Position numbers and translations under genes: made by a program
NCBI RefSeq assembly: GCF_030816155.1
Contig: NZ_JAUSXR010000001.1
Coordinates: 2,480,001-2,544,000 of the forward strand
Direction: 5' to 3'
DNA: 64,000 bases
Origin: Arthrobacter woluwensis
GTDB lineage: Bacteria > Actinomycetota > Actinomycetes > Actinomycetales > Micrococcaceae
Shown: positions 29,719 to 39,404 of the stretch, piece by piece
How positions within the stretch are numbered: the stretch's first letter is position 1
Layout: each line of letters begins with the position of its first letter
Notes under the pieces: model-generated
Seen by the model: the letters and a program-made list of their open reading frames with translations, nothing else
Database searches by the model: none
What the model was told of the DNA's origin: nothing

Positions 29719-30618
29719 TCAGAGATCGCCCCAGGACGCGGCCAGCTCCCGGAGCCGGCGGGCCACCCGCGATGCCGCCGGAGTCGGAGGCACCCCGCCT
29801 TGGCGTGCCAGATGAAGCGTGTTGAGCGGAGCCACCACCGGCTCGTGAAGCACCTCGGCCTGCCCCACGCTGACGGCGGGACCGGCGAGATAGCGCGGGA
29901 GGACGGACGCCCCCACACCCGCGACGACGGCGGCCAGCACCGCCCGCAGGTCCGGAACCAGGAGCGCCACGGGGTTACCCGGCCGCTGCCCGAACTCGCT
30001 GCGCCAGTACCGACGGATGATGGGGAGTTCCTCGGAGTACGCGACGAGAGGCAGTGACGCCAGCGCCTTCAGGGGCGAGGAGCTCAAGAGCTCCGGATCC
30101 ACTCGCCGTGCGATCCCCGGGGCAGCGATCAGGACGAACTCCTCATCGATGAGCGGCACGGCCTCCACCCCGGGCATCCGCGGCCGGACCGAGGACACCA
30201 CCAGGTCCAGCCGGCCCTCGACGAGCTCTGGAAGCAGCGCCTCCGGATGTCCGGTGGTGAATCGCAGCTGCAGCCCCGGGCCGGCCAACGATGACAGCCC
30301 GGGGACCAGCCGGGCCGCGGTGATCTCGGCAGCGGCTCCGATCCTCACCGTGCCCGTCCACCCCTCCTCATCGCTCTCCCGGAGTGCCGCCTTCACTTCA
30401 TCCAGGTGGCTTCCGAGCCGGTGGGCCAGCAGGTCGGCACGGGCGGTGGGCGTCACTCCCTGGCCGGTCCGCTGAAAGAGGCTCTCGCCCAGGTGCTCTT
30501 CGAGGCGCCGGAGGTGTCCGCTGACCGCGGGCTGGCTGAGTCCCCGTGCGGTCGCCGCCGCCGTCAGGGACCCTCTCCGGTAGATCTCCAGGAAACTCTG
30601 CACCACATCGAGATTCAT
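29719..30618 (-). CDS. LysR-family transcriptional regulator
   Basis: 299 residues, standard length. The winged helix is at residues 1-60 (VVQSFLEIYRRGSLTAAATARGLSQPAVSGHLRRLEEHLG, abbreviated SLTAAATARGLSQPAVS). The co-inducer domain starts at VRIGAAAEITAARLVPGL. Divergent from a DJ-1/PfpI-type gene across 123 bases, the usual arrangement for a LysR regulator and its target. The ligand is unknown. Confidence 0.9.
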   Translation of the reverse strand: MNLDVVQSFLEIYRRGSLTAAATARGLSQPAVSGHLRRLEEHLGESLFQRTGQGVTPTARADLLAHRLGSHLDEVKAALRESDEEGWTGTVRIGAAAEITAARLVPGLSSLAGPGLQLRFTTGHPEALLPELVEGRLDLVVSSVRPRMPGVEAVPLIDEEFVLIAAPGIARRVDPELLSSSPLKALASLPLVAYSEELPIIRRYWRSEFGQRPGNPVALLVPDLRAVLAAVVAGVGASVLPRYLAGPAVSVGQAEVLHEPVVAPLNTLHLARQGGVPPTPAASRVARRLRELAASWGDL

Positions 30619-30741
30619 TCCGCCACCCTTCTGTCATCAGAAATCTTATGGCTTACCGACAGGACACGGAAGAATCACGATGGTCCAGGGCTTCACTCCA
30701 TAGCGGCCGATCGTCGGCCGGCTCATCGAACGGAGCCCTTC

Positions 30742-31440
30742 ATGTCAAGCATCCTCATGGTCCTCAGTGCGGCCACCGAACTCCGCCTCTCGGACGGCAC
30801 CCTGCATCCCACCGGCTTCTGGGCGGAGGAGGTCGCGGAGCCTCACCGGCTCTTCAGCGAGGCCGGCCTGACGGTCATCTTCGCGACTCCGGGAGGCGTC
30901 GTCCCCACCGTCGATCCCGCCAGCCTGTCGGAGCAGGGCGGTGTGGAGCCCGAGGCCGCCGCACGGTTCCGCGCCTATCTCGACGGAATCGCCCCTGCTC
31001 TCGAGAACCCCGTGGCGCTGGAAGACACGAGCCTGGAACACATCGACGCGCTCTTCCTGCCGGGCGGCCATGCGCCCATGGCGGATCTCGTGGACCATCC
31101 CGGGTTGGGGGCGCTCCTCGCCGACGCGGACCGGGACGGCCTGCCCATCACGGCCCTGTGCCACGGGTTGGCGGGTCTGCTGTCCGCACGGAATGACGAC
31201 GGTTTCCTCTTCGCCGGACGTCGCCTCACCTCGTTCAGCGATGTGGAGGAGCAGCAGGGCGGCCTCGGTGAGCTCTCCCCGTTCCTGCTCGAATCCCGTC
31301 TACGGGAGAGCGGAGCCGTGGTGGCCACGGATGCCCCGTGGTCCTCGCACCTCGTGATCGACGGGAACCTGCTCACCGGACAGAACCCTCAGTCCAGTGC
31401 CGTCACCGCCAACGCGCTGATCGATCTGCTGTCCGCCTGA
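30742..31440 (+). CDS. DJ-1/PfpI (type 1 glutamine amidotransferase-like) protein
   Basis: 232 residues. The fold is shown by SSILMVLSAATELRLSDG, HRLFSEAGLTVIFATPGG, IDALFLPGGHAPMADL and the nucleophile elbow ITALCHGLAGLL, where Cys sits in the conserved AxCHG motif of the Hsp31-like group. Such proteins act as glyoxalase III/deglycase-like stress enzymes. Probably controlled by the divergent LysR protein. The start at 30742 follows a CGGAG site; the longer open frame upstream is antisense to lysR. Confidence 0.88.
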   Translation: MSSILMVLSAATELRLSDGTLHPTGFWAEEVAEPHRLFSEAGLTVIFATPGGVVPTVDPASLSEQGGVEPEAAARFRAYLDGIAPALENPVALEDTSLEHIDALFLPGGHAPMADLVDHPGLGALLADADRDGLPITALCHGLAGLLSARNDDGFLFAGRRLTSFSDVEEQQGGLGELSPFLLESRLRESGAVVATDAPWSSHLVIDGNLLTGQNPQSSAVTANALIDLLSA

Positions 31441-31458
31441 CCGCCCCGCTCCCCTGCA

Positions 31459-31515
31459 CGAACCGCCAGTAGGTGCCCGTATCCGCGAGGAATACGGGCA
31501 CCTCGTGGCGGTTCG
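31459..31515. repeat. Intergenic palindrome between convergent genes
   Basis: Arms CGAACCGCCA and AGGTGCCCGTAT pair fully with the right side across one symmetric 2x2 mismatch, with a 9-base loop. It lies between the DJ-1-like gene and tsaD and is probably a bidirectional terminator. Confidence 0.75.
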
Positions 31516-31524
31516 GGGGCGAAA

Positions 31525-32622
31525 CTACGGCAGCAGGACCGTCGACACCGGCAGCGACGAGTCCGGGGCGAAGCCGAGGCTGGACGGCTCCGCGCCGTCC
31601 ATCACGAGCCGCGACGCCAGCGCCGCGACCATCGCGCCGTTGTCCGTGCACAGGCTGATCGGCGGCACGTGCAGGCTGATCCCGTGCGACGCGCAGCGCT
31701 TGGCGGTTAGTTCCCGCAGCCGCGCGTTCGCGGCCACCCCGCCGCCGAGCAGCAGTTCCGTGATGCCGTGCTCCTTGCAGGCGAGCATCGCCTTCGCGGT
31801 CACCACGTCCACCACGGCCTCCTGGAAGCTCGCGGCGATGTCCGCCACGGGAGGCTCCTCGCCGCGCGCTTCGAACTGCTCCACGCAGCGCGCGACGGCG
31901 GTCTTCAGGCCGCTGAACGACCAGTCGTAGCGGTGCGGGCCGGGTTCCTCCGCGGTCCCCATGTACTTCGGCTGGGTCAGGCCGCGCGGGAACCGGATGG
32001 CCTTCGGATCACCCTCGCGGGCCAGCCGGTCGATCACCGGCCCGCCGGGGTACCCCAGCCCCAGCAGACGCGCCACCTTGTCGTAAGCCTCGCCCGCGGC
32101 GTCGTCGATCGTGCTGCCGAGCAGTTCGACGTCGTGGATGCTCCGCACGCGCAGCACTTCCGTGTGCCCGCCGGACACCAGGAGGGCGCCGAGGTTCTCC
32201 GGCAGCGCGGCGGAGCCTTCGGGGCCGGGTGCGAAGACCTGCTGGTCGAGGAGCCCGACCGCGACGTGCGCCACGAGGTGGTTGATCGCGAAGAGCGGCT
32301 TGCCGGTGGCCACCGAGAGCGCCTTCGCGGCGCTCACGCCCACCATGAGCGCGCCCGCGAGACCCGGGCCCGCCGTCACGGCGATGCCGTCGAGCTCGTC
32401 GAGGGTGACATCGGCCTCCATCAGTGCCGCGTCGAGGGCGGGGACGATCGCCTCGAGGTGGGCGCGGGACGCGATCTCGGGGATCACCCCGCCGAAGCGC
32501 ACATGCTCGTCCATGGAGGAGGACACCGTGTTGCTCAGCAGCGTGCTGCCGCGCACGATCCCGACCCCGGTCTCATCGCACGAGGATTCGATGCCGAGGA
32601 TCAGCGGTTCGGTTCGGTTCAT
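31525..32622 (-). CDS. tsaD: tRNA N6-adenosine threonylcarbamoyltransferase
   Basis: 365 residues. [16 protein letters not shown] at the N-terminus, [14 protein letters not shown], the metal-binding [21 protein letters not shown] and the C-terminal [13 protein letters not shown] are TsaD hallmarks. It transfers threonylcarbamoyl to A37 of ANN-decoding tRNAs to form t6A, with TsaB and TsaE encoded in the same operon. It overlaps rimI by four bases and is the last gene of the operon. Confidence 0.97.
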   Translation of the reverse strand: MNRTEPLILGIESSCDETGVGIVRGSTLLSNTVSSSMDEHVRFGGVIPEIASRAHLEAIVPALDAALMEADVTLDELDGIAVTAGPGLAGALMVGVSAAKALSVATGKPLFAINHLVAHVAVGLLDQQVFAPGPEGSAALPENLGALLVSGGHTEVLRVRSIHDVELLGSTIDDAAGEAYDKVARLLGLGYPGGPVIDRLAREGDPKAIRFPRGLTQPKYMGTAEEPGPHRYDWSFSGLKTAVARCVEQFEARGEEPPVADIAASFQEAVVDVVTAKAMLACKEHGITELLLGGGVAANARLRELTAKRCASHGISLHVPPISLCTDNGAMVAALASRLVMDGAEPSSLGFAPDSSLPVSTVLLP

Positions 32623-33161
32623 GGCTTGCCTCCGTCGTCCTGCACGGCGTCCGGTCCCTGTCCGGGGTCCAGCACCCGCCGCATGATGAGCGCGTTGACC
32701 CCGCCCTTGTAGTAGTTCTTACGCACGGCGATCTGCTCGAAGCCGAATCGCTTGTAGAGCTCCTGCGCGCGGGGGTTGTCCTCCCGGACCTCCAGCAGCA
32801 TGTCGTCGGCCTTGCCGTGCGCCGCCCGCTGGAGCAGCGTCCGCAGCAGCGCGGAGCCGATCCCCCGGCCTTCGAATTCGGGGATCACGGCGATGGTCTG
32901 CACATCGGCGATCGGCGGGATGCACATGAGCCCCGCGTACCCCACCACCGTGCCGCCGATGGTCGCCACGAAGTACTCGCGGGTGTCCCGCTGCATCAGC
33001 TCGGCCTCGAACATGTCCAGGGGCCAGGCGTCCTCCGGGAACAGCCGCTCCTCCAGGCCGTGCACCACGGGGAGGTCCTCCGGGGTCATCGCCCGCAGGC
33101 TGAACCCGGGATCCCGCTCATCCACCACATACCTCCGGGGCGATTCGTCGTTCCCGCTCAC
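32619..33161 (-). CDS. rimI: Ribosomal-protein-alanine N-acetyltransferase
   Basis: 180 residues from a GTG. A GNAT fold: [30 protein letters not shown] is typical of Rim[40 protein letters not shown] contains the acetyl-CoA loop (here GRGIGSALL), and [24 protein letters not shown] closes the domain. It sits between tsaB and tsaD, overlapping both by four bases, the usual position in actinobacteria. Confidence 0.93.
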   Translation of the reverse strand: MSGNDESPRRYVVDERDPGFSLRAMTPEDLPVVHGLEERLFPEDAWPLDMFEAELMQRDTREYFVATIGGTVVGYAGLMCIPPIADVQTIAVIPEFEGRGIGSALLRTLLQRAAHGKADDMLLEVREDNPRAQELYKRFGFEQIAVRKNYYKGGVNALIMRRVLDPGQGPDAVQDDGGKP

Positions 33162-33862
33162 AGAGCCCGCTTCCTCGGGCCGGGCACTTGGGCGTCGGAT
33201 TCCCGCAGGTACAGCGGTTCGGTGTCCAGGAGCTGCTCGCCGCGGGCCAGCCGCTGCAGGGCCAGCTTTCCGAGCGCGACGGCGCCGGGCTGGGTGTGCG
33301 CGAAGCCCTCCACCGGGGGCAGGGCTTCGGGGTACAGGCCCGCGCCCGCGCCGTACACGGCGGTGCCACGCGCCGCGGCGTCGCTCAGCAGCTCGCCGAG
33401 CGGGACCTCGGCCGGGAGTTGCACGTGCGGGCCGTCGAGCAGGACCGGGGCGCCGGCGTCGTGCGTGTAGAGAGCCCAGTAGACCTCCTTGCGGCGCGCG
33501 TCGGTGGCGACCAGGAAACGCTCCGGCGCCCCGGCGTCGACCGCCTCCGCGGCGATGGCGTCCAGGCTCATGACGCCGTGCACGGGGAGGCCCCAGGCGA
33601 AGCCGAGCGTGCGCGCGACCGTGAGCCCGGCGCGCAGCCCGGTGAACGGGCCCGGCCCGACGCCCACGATGATCGCGTCCAGGTCCTTGCCGGTCAGGCC
33701 GGTCTCCTCGAGGAGCTCTGCGACGGCCGGGGCGGTGACCTCGGCGTGGCTGCGGGTGTCCTCGGTGGCGAAGCGTGCCAGGACCTCGACGCCGTCGGGC
33801 GCGGTCCGGAGGATGGCGGCGCCGGCGATGGCCGAGGTGTCGATGGACAGGACTGTCGTCAC
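33158..33862 (-). CDS. tsaB: t6A biosynthesis protein TsaB
   Basis: 234 residues from a GTG. It shows the ASKHA-fold start LSIDTSAIAGAAIL, HAEVTAPAVAELL, and GPGPFTGLRAGLTVARTLGFA, typical of TsaB. It is a TsaD paralogue without the metal-binding His pair and scaffolds the TsaD-TsaE complex. It overlaps both neighbours by four bases. Confidence 0.95.
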   Translation of the reverse strand: MTTVLSIDTSAIAGAAILRTAPDGVEVLARFATEDTRSHAEVTAPAVAELLEETGLTGKDLDAIIVGVGPGPFTGLRAGLTVARTLGFAWGLPVHGVMSLDAIAAEAVDAGAPERFLVATDARRKEVYWALYTHDAGAPVLLDGPHVQLPAEVPLGELLSDAAARGTAVYGAGAGLYPEALPPVEGFAHTQPGAVALGKLALQRLARGEQLLDTEPLYLRESDAQVPGPRKRAL

Positions 33863-34434
33863 TGTTTCCCTTCCTGCGGGGTGGCTGATGCGTCCGCGGT
33901 CCGGGCCCAGGCCGGGCGCTCGGCCCAGCGGTCCCCGTACGCGGTCACGGTGAGGGTGCGCGGTTCGTCCTCATCCTCGAAATCCAGGATGATCTGCTCC
34001 CCGGCCTCCTGGCCGGTGGCGCGCTCGAGGTCGATCTCCAGGCGGCTGGCGGACAGCTGCTCGGCGCGGTCACGGCCCCACTCCACCACGGTGACCGAGG
34101 TGTCCAGGGTCTCCTCGAGGTCGATGTCCTCGAGTTCCTCCGCGCTGCCCAGCCGGTACGCATCCACGTGCACCAGGTCCGGGCCGCCCGGGCGCGGCCC
34201 GTCGGGCAGATTGGGGTGCCGGCGGGCCAGGACGAAGGTGGGCGAGATGATGCCTTCACGGACGCCGAGGCCGCGGCCCAGTCCCTGGGTGAAGGTCGTC
34301 TTCCCGGCGCCGAGGCCGCCGCTGAGGATGAGCAGGTCACCGGCGTCCAGGGTGGTGCCGATGGTCTCGGCGAGCGCCTGCGTCTCCTCCACATCGGCCA
34401 CATGGAACGTCGCGGTCCAGAGGGCTTCGCTCAT
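33859..34434 (-). CDS. tsaE: t6A biosynthesis ATPase TsaE
   Basis: 191 residues. Walker A in LILSGGLGAGKTTFTQGLG, followed by ISPTFVLARRHP, VHVDAYRLGSAEELEDIDLEE and VVEWGRDRAEQL, are the TsaE family marks. The C-terminal extension (about 40 residues beyond the core) is polar and variable. It resets the TsaBD complex by ATP hydrolysis. It overlaps alr and tsaB by four bases each. Confidence 0.95.
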   Translation of the reverse strand: MSEALWTATFHVADVEETQALAETIGTTLDAGDLLILSGGLGAGKTTFTQGLGRGLGVREGIISPTFVLARRHPNLPDGPRPGGPDLVHVDAYRLGSAEELEDIDLEETLDTSVTVVEWGRDRAEQLSASRLEIDLERATGQEAGEQIILDFEDEDEPRTLTVTAYGDRWAERPAWARTADASATPQEGKQ

Positions 34435-35717
34435 GCGTCCGTCTCCTGCCGGGTGTCGGTCTCCTGCCGGGCTTCCGGGCCGTCCTCGGCGGGCGCCGCA
34501 TCCGGGCGGGCCTCGCTGTCCACATAGACGCGCGGGACCCTGCCGCTGATCCGGGTCACGATCTCATAGTTGATGGTGCCCGCCGCGGCGGCCCAGTCAT
34601 CGGCGAGCGGCCCGCCGTCGCGGCCCGAGCCGAAGAGCACCGCGGGGGTGCCCACCAGGGCGAGCCGTTCCGCGCCGTCCAGTGCGGCGTCCAGGTCCAC
34701 CACCATCTGATCCATCGCGATCCGGCCGACCACGGGGTAGGTGCGCCCGGCGAGCCGGACCGGCCCGCCCGTGGCGATGCGCGGCACGCCGTCCGCGTAG
34801 CCGAGCGGGATCAGGGCGAGGGTGCTGGGCGCCTTGGTCTTGTAGTGCAGCCCGTAGGAGACGCCCTGCCCCTCTGGGACGGCCTTGCAGTTCGCCACCC
34901 GGGTCTGAAGGGTCATGGCGGGGATGAGGCCGAGGTCGTCGCTGCGCTGATCGGCGAACGGCGAGAGTCCGTACACACCGATGCCCACGCGGACCAGGTC
35001 GAAATGCGCGTCCGGCCGGGTGAATGTGGCGGGGGTGTTGGCGAGGTGCCGGACCTCCGGGTCGATCCCGGCGTCCTCCGCGAGCGCGATCGCCTCACGG
35101 AACACGTCCAGCTGGTGATCCGTCTCCGGGCGGTGCGGCTCATCGGCCACGGCCAGGTGGGAGAAGATGCCGACCACGCGCAGCAGACCCTGATCCTGGT
35201 AGTCGATGGCCTCGCCGATGAGCTGGTCCCAGGACTCGACCGTGGACCCGTTGCGGCCCAGGCCGGTGTCGACCTTGAGGTGGACACGTGCGGGGTGCTC
35301 CACGGAGCGCGCCGCGGCCACGATGTGCTCCAGTTCCCAGCCCGAGCAGCCCAGGTCGATGCCGGCTTCGATAGCGGCGGTGAAGTCGGTGTCCGGAGTG
35401 TGCAGCCACGCGAGCAGCGGCGCGTCGATCCCGGCGTTCCGGAGAGCCAGCGCCTCGCTCACGTGGGCCGTGCCGAGCCAGCTCGCGCCGCCGTCGAGCG
35501 CCGCCTGGGCAGTACGCAGAGCACCGTGACCGTACCCGTCGGCCTTGACCACGGCCATGACCTTCGCCGGCGCCGCGATCTCCGCCATCCGGCGGACGTT
35601 GTGGCGGATGGCGGCCAGATCGATGATCGCGGCCCGCTCCGGGAGGGCGGCGCCGTCCTGCGCTGTCACCGGGTGGCTGTGCGGCACGGTCGGGGAGGTC
35701 GGGATCTCGGAAGTCAC
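34431..35717 (-). CDS. alr: Alanine racemase
   Basis: 428 residues from a GTG. The PLP lysine is Lys58 in VMAVVKADGYGHG. Further marks are LKVDTGLGRNG, VRVGIGVYGLSP and GRIAMDQMVVDL, and the catalytic Tyr is in KAVPEGQGVSYGLHY. It makes D-Ala for peptidoglycan. About 25 polar N-terminal residues precede the domain, and the last 30 form a Glu/Asp/Thr-rich tail. First gene of the alr-tsaE-tsaB-rimI-tsaD operon; the -10 lies six bases from the GTG. Confidence 0.95.
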   Translation of the reverse strand: MTSEIPTSPTVPHSHPVTAQDGAALPERAAIIDLAAIRHNVRRMAEIAAPAKVMAVVKADGYGHGALRTAQAALDGGASWLGTAHVSEALALRNAGIDAPLLAWLHTPDTDFTAAIEAGIDLGCSGWELEHIVAAARSVEHPARVHLKVDTGLGRNGSTVESWDQLIGEAIDYQDQGLLRVVGIFSHLAVADEPHRPETDHQLDVFREAIALAEDAGIDPEVRHLANTPATFTRPDAHFDLVRVGIGVYGLSPFADQRSDDLGLIPAMTLQTRVANCKAVPEGQGVSYGLHYKTKAPSTLALIPLGYADGVPRIATGGPVRLAGRTYPVVGRIAMDQMVVDLDAALDGAERLALVGTPAVLFGSGRDGGPLADDWAAAAGTINYEIVTRISGRVPRVYVDSEARPDAAPAEDGPEARQETDTRQETDA

Positions 35718-35723
35718 CCGTTA

Positions 35724-35729
35724 AGTCTA
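35724..35729 (-). promoter_or_regulatory. -10 element of the alr operon, leaderless start
   Basis: TAGACT on the minus strand, six bases before the alr GTG, with no ribosome site between. This implies the mRNA begins at the start codon. The -35 is poor. Confidence 0.5.
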
Positions 35730-35894
35730 GGTGCGTGGCCCATCTCTTTCCCGGCGCCACCGCGTAGCCCTCGTCACGGGGCCGGTGTCACCCCTCCGGC
35801 GTCGCGGGCGTGACACCGCGGAGCGGTAAAGTCTCTGAGGGACGTCAGCATCCTCCGTCCCTGCCGAATCAGCCCCGCGAACCAGGGAGGGATC

Positions 35895-37106
35895 ATGCCG
35901 CCGGTCAGCCGCGTCGCGCTCCTCTCGCTCCACACCTCACCGCTGGAACAGCCCGGCTCCGGGGACGCGGGAGGCATGAACGTCTACGTGCGGTCCCTGG
36001 CGTCCGCCCTGGCGCGCTCTGGCGTGGAGGTGGAGATCTTCACGCGCGCGGTGGCTCCCGGCCAGCCCGACGTCGAGCATCCCGAGGCCGGCATCTGCGT
36101 GCACAACATCCAGGCCGGCCCGAAGCGGCGGATCCCCAAGGAGCAGCTGCCCGCCCTGGTCCACCGGATGGCCGACGAGGTGGACGCCATCCGTTCCCGC
36201 CAGGCGCAGGGCCATTACCAGCTCATCCACTCCCACTACTGGCTCTCCGGGGTCGCCGGGCTGCATCTGGCCCGGGCCTGGGACGTGCCGCTGGTCCACA
36301 CCATGCACACCATGGCGCGGGTCAAGAACCAGCATCTGCACTCCGGGGAGCACGCCGAACCGGCGAACCGGGAAGAGGGCGAGCAGTGCGTGGTCGACGG
36401 CGCCGCGCGGCTCATCGCCAACACCCGGGCCGAGGCACTCGAACTCCAGTCCCACTACGACGCCTCCCCCGCCGCGATCGACGTGGTGGCGCCGGGCGTG
36501 GACCTGGACGTCTTCTCCCCCTCCGGTCCCGTGGCGCCCGCTCCCCCGGGGTTCCATGTGGTCTTCGCCGGCCGGATGCAGCGGCTCAAGGGCCCGCATG
36601 TCCTGGTCCAGGCGGCCGCCGTGCTCCGGGCCCGGCGCCCGGACATCCCGTTGGGCCTGACCCTGCTGGGTGAGCAGAGCGGCAGCCGTCAGTACGACAT
36701 CGACGCCGTCATCGCCGCGAGCGGCATGAGCGACGTGGTGACCCGCCGGAACGCGGTGCCCCGCGAAGAGCTCGCGGCCTGGTTCCGCGCGGCGGACGTG
36801 GTGGCGATGCCCTCCTACAGCGAGTCGTTCGGGCTCGTCGCGCTCGAGGCGCAGGCCTGTGGCACACCCGTGCTGGCAACCCGCGTGGGCGGGCTCGCCG
36901 ACGCCGTGGATGACGGCGTCAGCGGCCTGCTCGTGGACGGTCACCGGATCACCGCCTGGGCCGCCGCCCTGGAACGCCTCCACGACGACGCCGCCCTCCG
37001 CACCGCCCTCAGCCTCGGGGCCGTGCGCCACGCCTCCGCTTTCGGCTGGGACAGCGCGGCCCGCGCCACCTTGGCGTCCTACCGCAAGGCACTGGACGCC
37101 GGCTGA
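35895..37106 (+). CDS. mshA: D-inositol-3-phosphate glycosyltransferase
   Basis: 403 residues, GT4 family. VALLSLHTSPLEQPGSGDAGGMNVYVRSLA is the MshA signature (note SGDAGGMNVYV). HSHYWLSGVAG, HTMHTMARVKN, VVAPGVDLDVF, FAGRMQRLKGPHVL and SYSESFGLVALEAQACGTPV complete the nucleotide-sugar site. It joins N-acetylglucosamine from UDP-GlcNAc to inositol-3-phosphate, the first step of mycothiol synthesis. AGGGAGG precedes the ATG; a TAAAGT element at 35827-35832 may be the -10. Stands alone, convergent with the GH32 pseudogene. Confidence 0.96.
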   Translation: MPPVSRVALLSLHTSPLEQPGSGDAGGMNVYVRSLASALARSGVEVEIFTRAVAPGQPDVEHPEAGICVHNIQAGPKRRIPKEQLPALVHRMADEVDAIRSRQAQGHYQLIHSHYWLSGVAGLHLARAWDVPLVHTMHTMARVKNQHLHSGEHAEPANREEGEQCVVDGAARLIANTRAEALELQSHYDASPAAIDVVAPGVDLDVFSPSGPVAPAPPGFHVVFAGRMQRLKGPHVLVQAAAVLRARRPDIPLGLTLLGEQSGSRQYDIDAVIAASGMSDVVTRRNAVPREELAAWFRAADVVAMPSYSESFGLVALEAQACGTPVLATRVGGLADAVDDGVSGLLVDGHRITAWAAALERLHDDAALRTALSLGAVRHASAFGWDSAARATLASYRKALDAG

Positions 37107-37183
37107 CGGACCGGGCCGCCGGCGTCGTCGTCATCCACCCGAGTCACCCGACGCGAAGCCCCCGGACCACGAGCTCCCGGTCT

Positions 37184-37244
37184 CCCCTCCGACCCACCCT
37201 TGTGTGGAATACCCACGGAAATGTCCGTGGGCATTCCACAAAGC
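37184..37244. repeat. Dispersed palindromic repeat, copy 1
   Basis: A stem of TGTGGAAT and CCCACGGA (37203-37219) pairs with 37224-37240 around AATG, preceded by CCCTCCGACCCACCC. Copy 2 lies 132 bases on and copy 3 at 48271. Confidence 0.8.
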
Positions 37245-37315
37245 CGGCGGCAAAGCCGGGTTAACCCGACCGCCAGGCCGCCCGTCCACCTGGTGCCCGC
37301 CTGCCGGCCACCCGT

Positions 37316-37376
37316 CCCCTCCGACCCACCCTTGTGTGAAATACCCACGGAAATTTCGGTGGGTGTTCCACAATGC
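37316..37376. repeat. Dispersed palindromic repeat, copy 2
   Basis: Same 61-base unit as copy 1 with about seven differences, several of them compensatory or near-compensatory in the stem. Between the copies lies CG-rich DNA without features. Both sit in the 294-base gap between convergent mshA and the GH32 pseudogene. Confidence 0.8.
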
Positions 37377-37400
37377 TGGGGGTCGATCCGGGTGGCCCGC

Positions 37401-39000
37401 CTACCTGACCCGGAGCTCCCGGACCGTGAGCCCGCGGAAGGTGGCGTCGCCGTCGTTCGCATAGAGCCGGATGCCGTCGTCGCCCTCCAGGGGGAAGACC
37501 CGGTGCGAATGGACGACCGTGCCGTCCCCGACGAAGAGCTCGACGCTCGTCCGGTCCACCAGGACGCGGATCGCCAGCCGTCCCGTCGAAGGATCGATGG
37601 GGGTCTGGGACTCACCGCCCGTCGGATTGATCGTGGGTCGGCGGTTGACGTAGCTGAACGGGCCACGGAGGTAGGCGCCCACGGCCACGTGCCGTCCGCC
37701 GCCCGGAGCACGGCACAGCTCGAGCCCGATATTGGACGGCGGCGCCGATGGATCCCACACCAGTTCGCAGTTGAGGTCGTAGGCGCCGGAGCGGATTGCG
37801 AGGTCCTGGGTGCCCCGGACCCGGACGTCGCCGAGCCGGTGCGTGCGCGTCACGTACGAGGCGAGCGCGGCGGGCGGCCTCGACGCGAGCTGGTAACCGC
37901 TCCCGGTGCGGACCAGGCGGAGTTCCCGGACGATCATGTCGTCCCCGTTGTACCCGTCCGTCGCGAGCGTGGGAGTGTTGTGCGGGTAGTCCCAGAAGTT
38001 GGCCCAGCCGATGGCACGCCGGAGAGCGGGATTCTCCGCGCCGGAGGCCAGGTGATCCGGATAGGTGACGGCCCCGTAGAAGTCGAAACCCCAGTCCAGC
38101 CAGTGAGGTTCGTCGTGGTCCGTGGCGAAGGACGCTCCATCGAACGTCCCGGTCCAGTACGCGTAGGTGGCGGGCAGCCCGCGACCCTTGCCGTTCGCGC
38201 TGGTGCCGAGAACCCAGTGAGCGCTCCCGTCGTCCGCGGTCATCCGGAAGAGGTCCGGGCATTCCAGCAGCCCGATGTCGGTCCGGACGAACTCCCCCAC
38301 CCTCGCCCAGGACCGCAGATCGGACGAGGCGTAGAAGCCCAGCCGGTGACCTTCGGCGTTGACGAGGATCCAGCGCCGCCGCTCGGCATCCCAGACCACT
38401 TTCGGGTCCCGGAAGTCGGGGACCCCGGGGTTCGGCAGCACCGGCTCCGTCCCACCCGGCTGGAAGGTGCGCCCGCCGTCGGTTGGAGTACCAGAGGTAC
38501 TGGGCCTGCTTGCCCTCCGGGGCCTGGGTGACGACGGCGATCACCGCGCCCCTGCCGTAGCCCGCGGTGTTCTCCTCATCCACCACGAGACTCCCCGACC
38601 AGCAGTCCCCGTTGGCGTTGGTGAACTTCGGGATGGCGACGCCCCGGTCCCGGAAGGACACGTGGTCCAGCGTGGTGGCGAGCCGCCAGGAGGTGCCGCC
38701 ACCGCCTGCGAGATAGTCCCCGTTGTAGAGGTAGTAGTACAGATACTCGCCGTTGACGTAGACCGGCCGCTGGGGGTCGTTCTTCCAGTTGTCCGGGACG
38801 CTGAGATGGAATTCGGGCCGCTGACGCATTCGTCCTCCGTTCGTTGCCGGCGCCGCCTCCGCGTGCGAGCCGGTGAGAGGAACCGCCAGCGCCGCGACTG
38901 CGGCTGCCCCGGCTCCCGTGACGAGGGATCGCCTGGTCATCCCTGGTCCCTCGCCCGTGCCGGCGGCCGGGCTGCGGTCCTTGCTGATGGATCTCCTCAT
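37401..39000 (-). pseudogene. Secreted GH32 fructan hydrolase (levanase-like), frameshifted
   Basis: The frame from the ATG at 39000 (AGGAG site) gives a Tat-like signal (MTRRSLVTGAGAAAV), WKNDPQRPVYVNGEY at the nucleophile site, and CWSGSLVVDEE, down to KQAQYLWYS. An extra base in the TT at 38483-38484 then shifts the frame. The other frame continues at once with TDGGRTFQPGG, VPDFRDPKVVWD (RDP motif), LLECPDLF (EC motif) and a complete beta-sandwich domain to 37401. Removing one base restores 532 residues. All three catalytic motifs are otherwise intact, so the break is recent or a sequencing error. Confidence 0.85.
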
Positions 39001-39104
39001 GTCTCCTGTTCCTTTCTCGGAATGATGCTGGTCTCGGGATGATGCTGGGATGGTGCTGCGCTCGGGGCGATGCTGCTCCCGGGTGTCTCTCGTGGTCACG
39101 CTGC

Positions 39105-39295
39105 TCAGAGCGGCGTGACGACCACGTCCTGGTAGGCGGCCCTGCCCCCGAAGGAGTTCAGGCCCACCCGCCCGGACGTCAGGCGGGAGTCCGTCACGTC
39201 GATCAGCGGCGAACCGTCGAAGGAGACGGTGATCCGGTTGCCCACGATCGAGGCGTCCACCCGGCCGGAAGTCCGGCCGCGAGAATCTTGCGCAT
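39105..39295 (-). pseudogene. Remnant of a second GH32-associated gene
   Basis: An ATG at 39295 with an AAAGGTGATCCC site begins MRKILAAG, but that frame soon stops. A neighbouring frame, without a start, reads RTSGRVDASIVGNRITVS, FDGSPLIDVTDSRLTSG and RVGLNSFGGRAAYQDVVV to a stop at 39105. This is the LamG/concanavalin-like end often found at the C-terminus of levanases and related enzymes. The layout suggests an internal deletion joined the start of a gene to its last 60 codons out of frame. It lies between the two GH32 genes. Confidence 0.65.
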
Positions 39296-39404
39296 GGGAT
39301 CACCTTTGATCGGGACGTTCTCGGTGGACGTTCTCGGAGGTCTGGGGCTCCGCCGGGCCGGGTCTTTCCTGAGGAGCCGGCCCGGCGGAGCACCCGGGTG
39401 GGGG

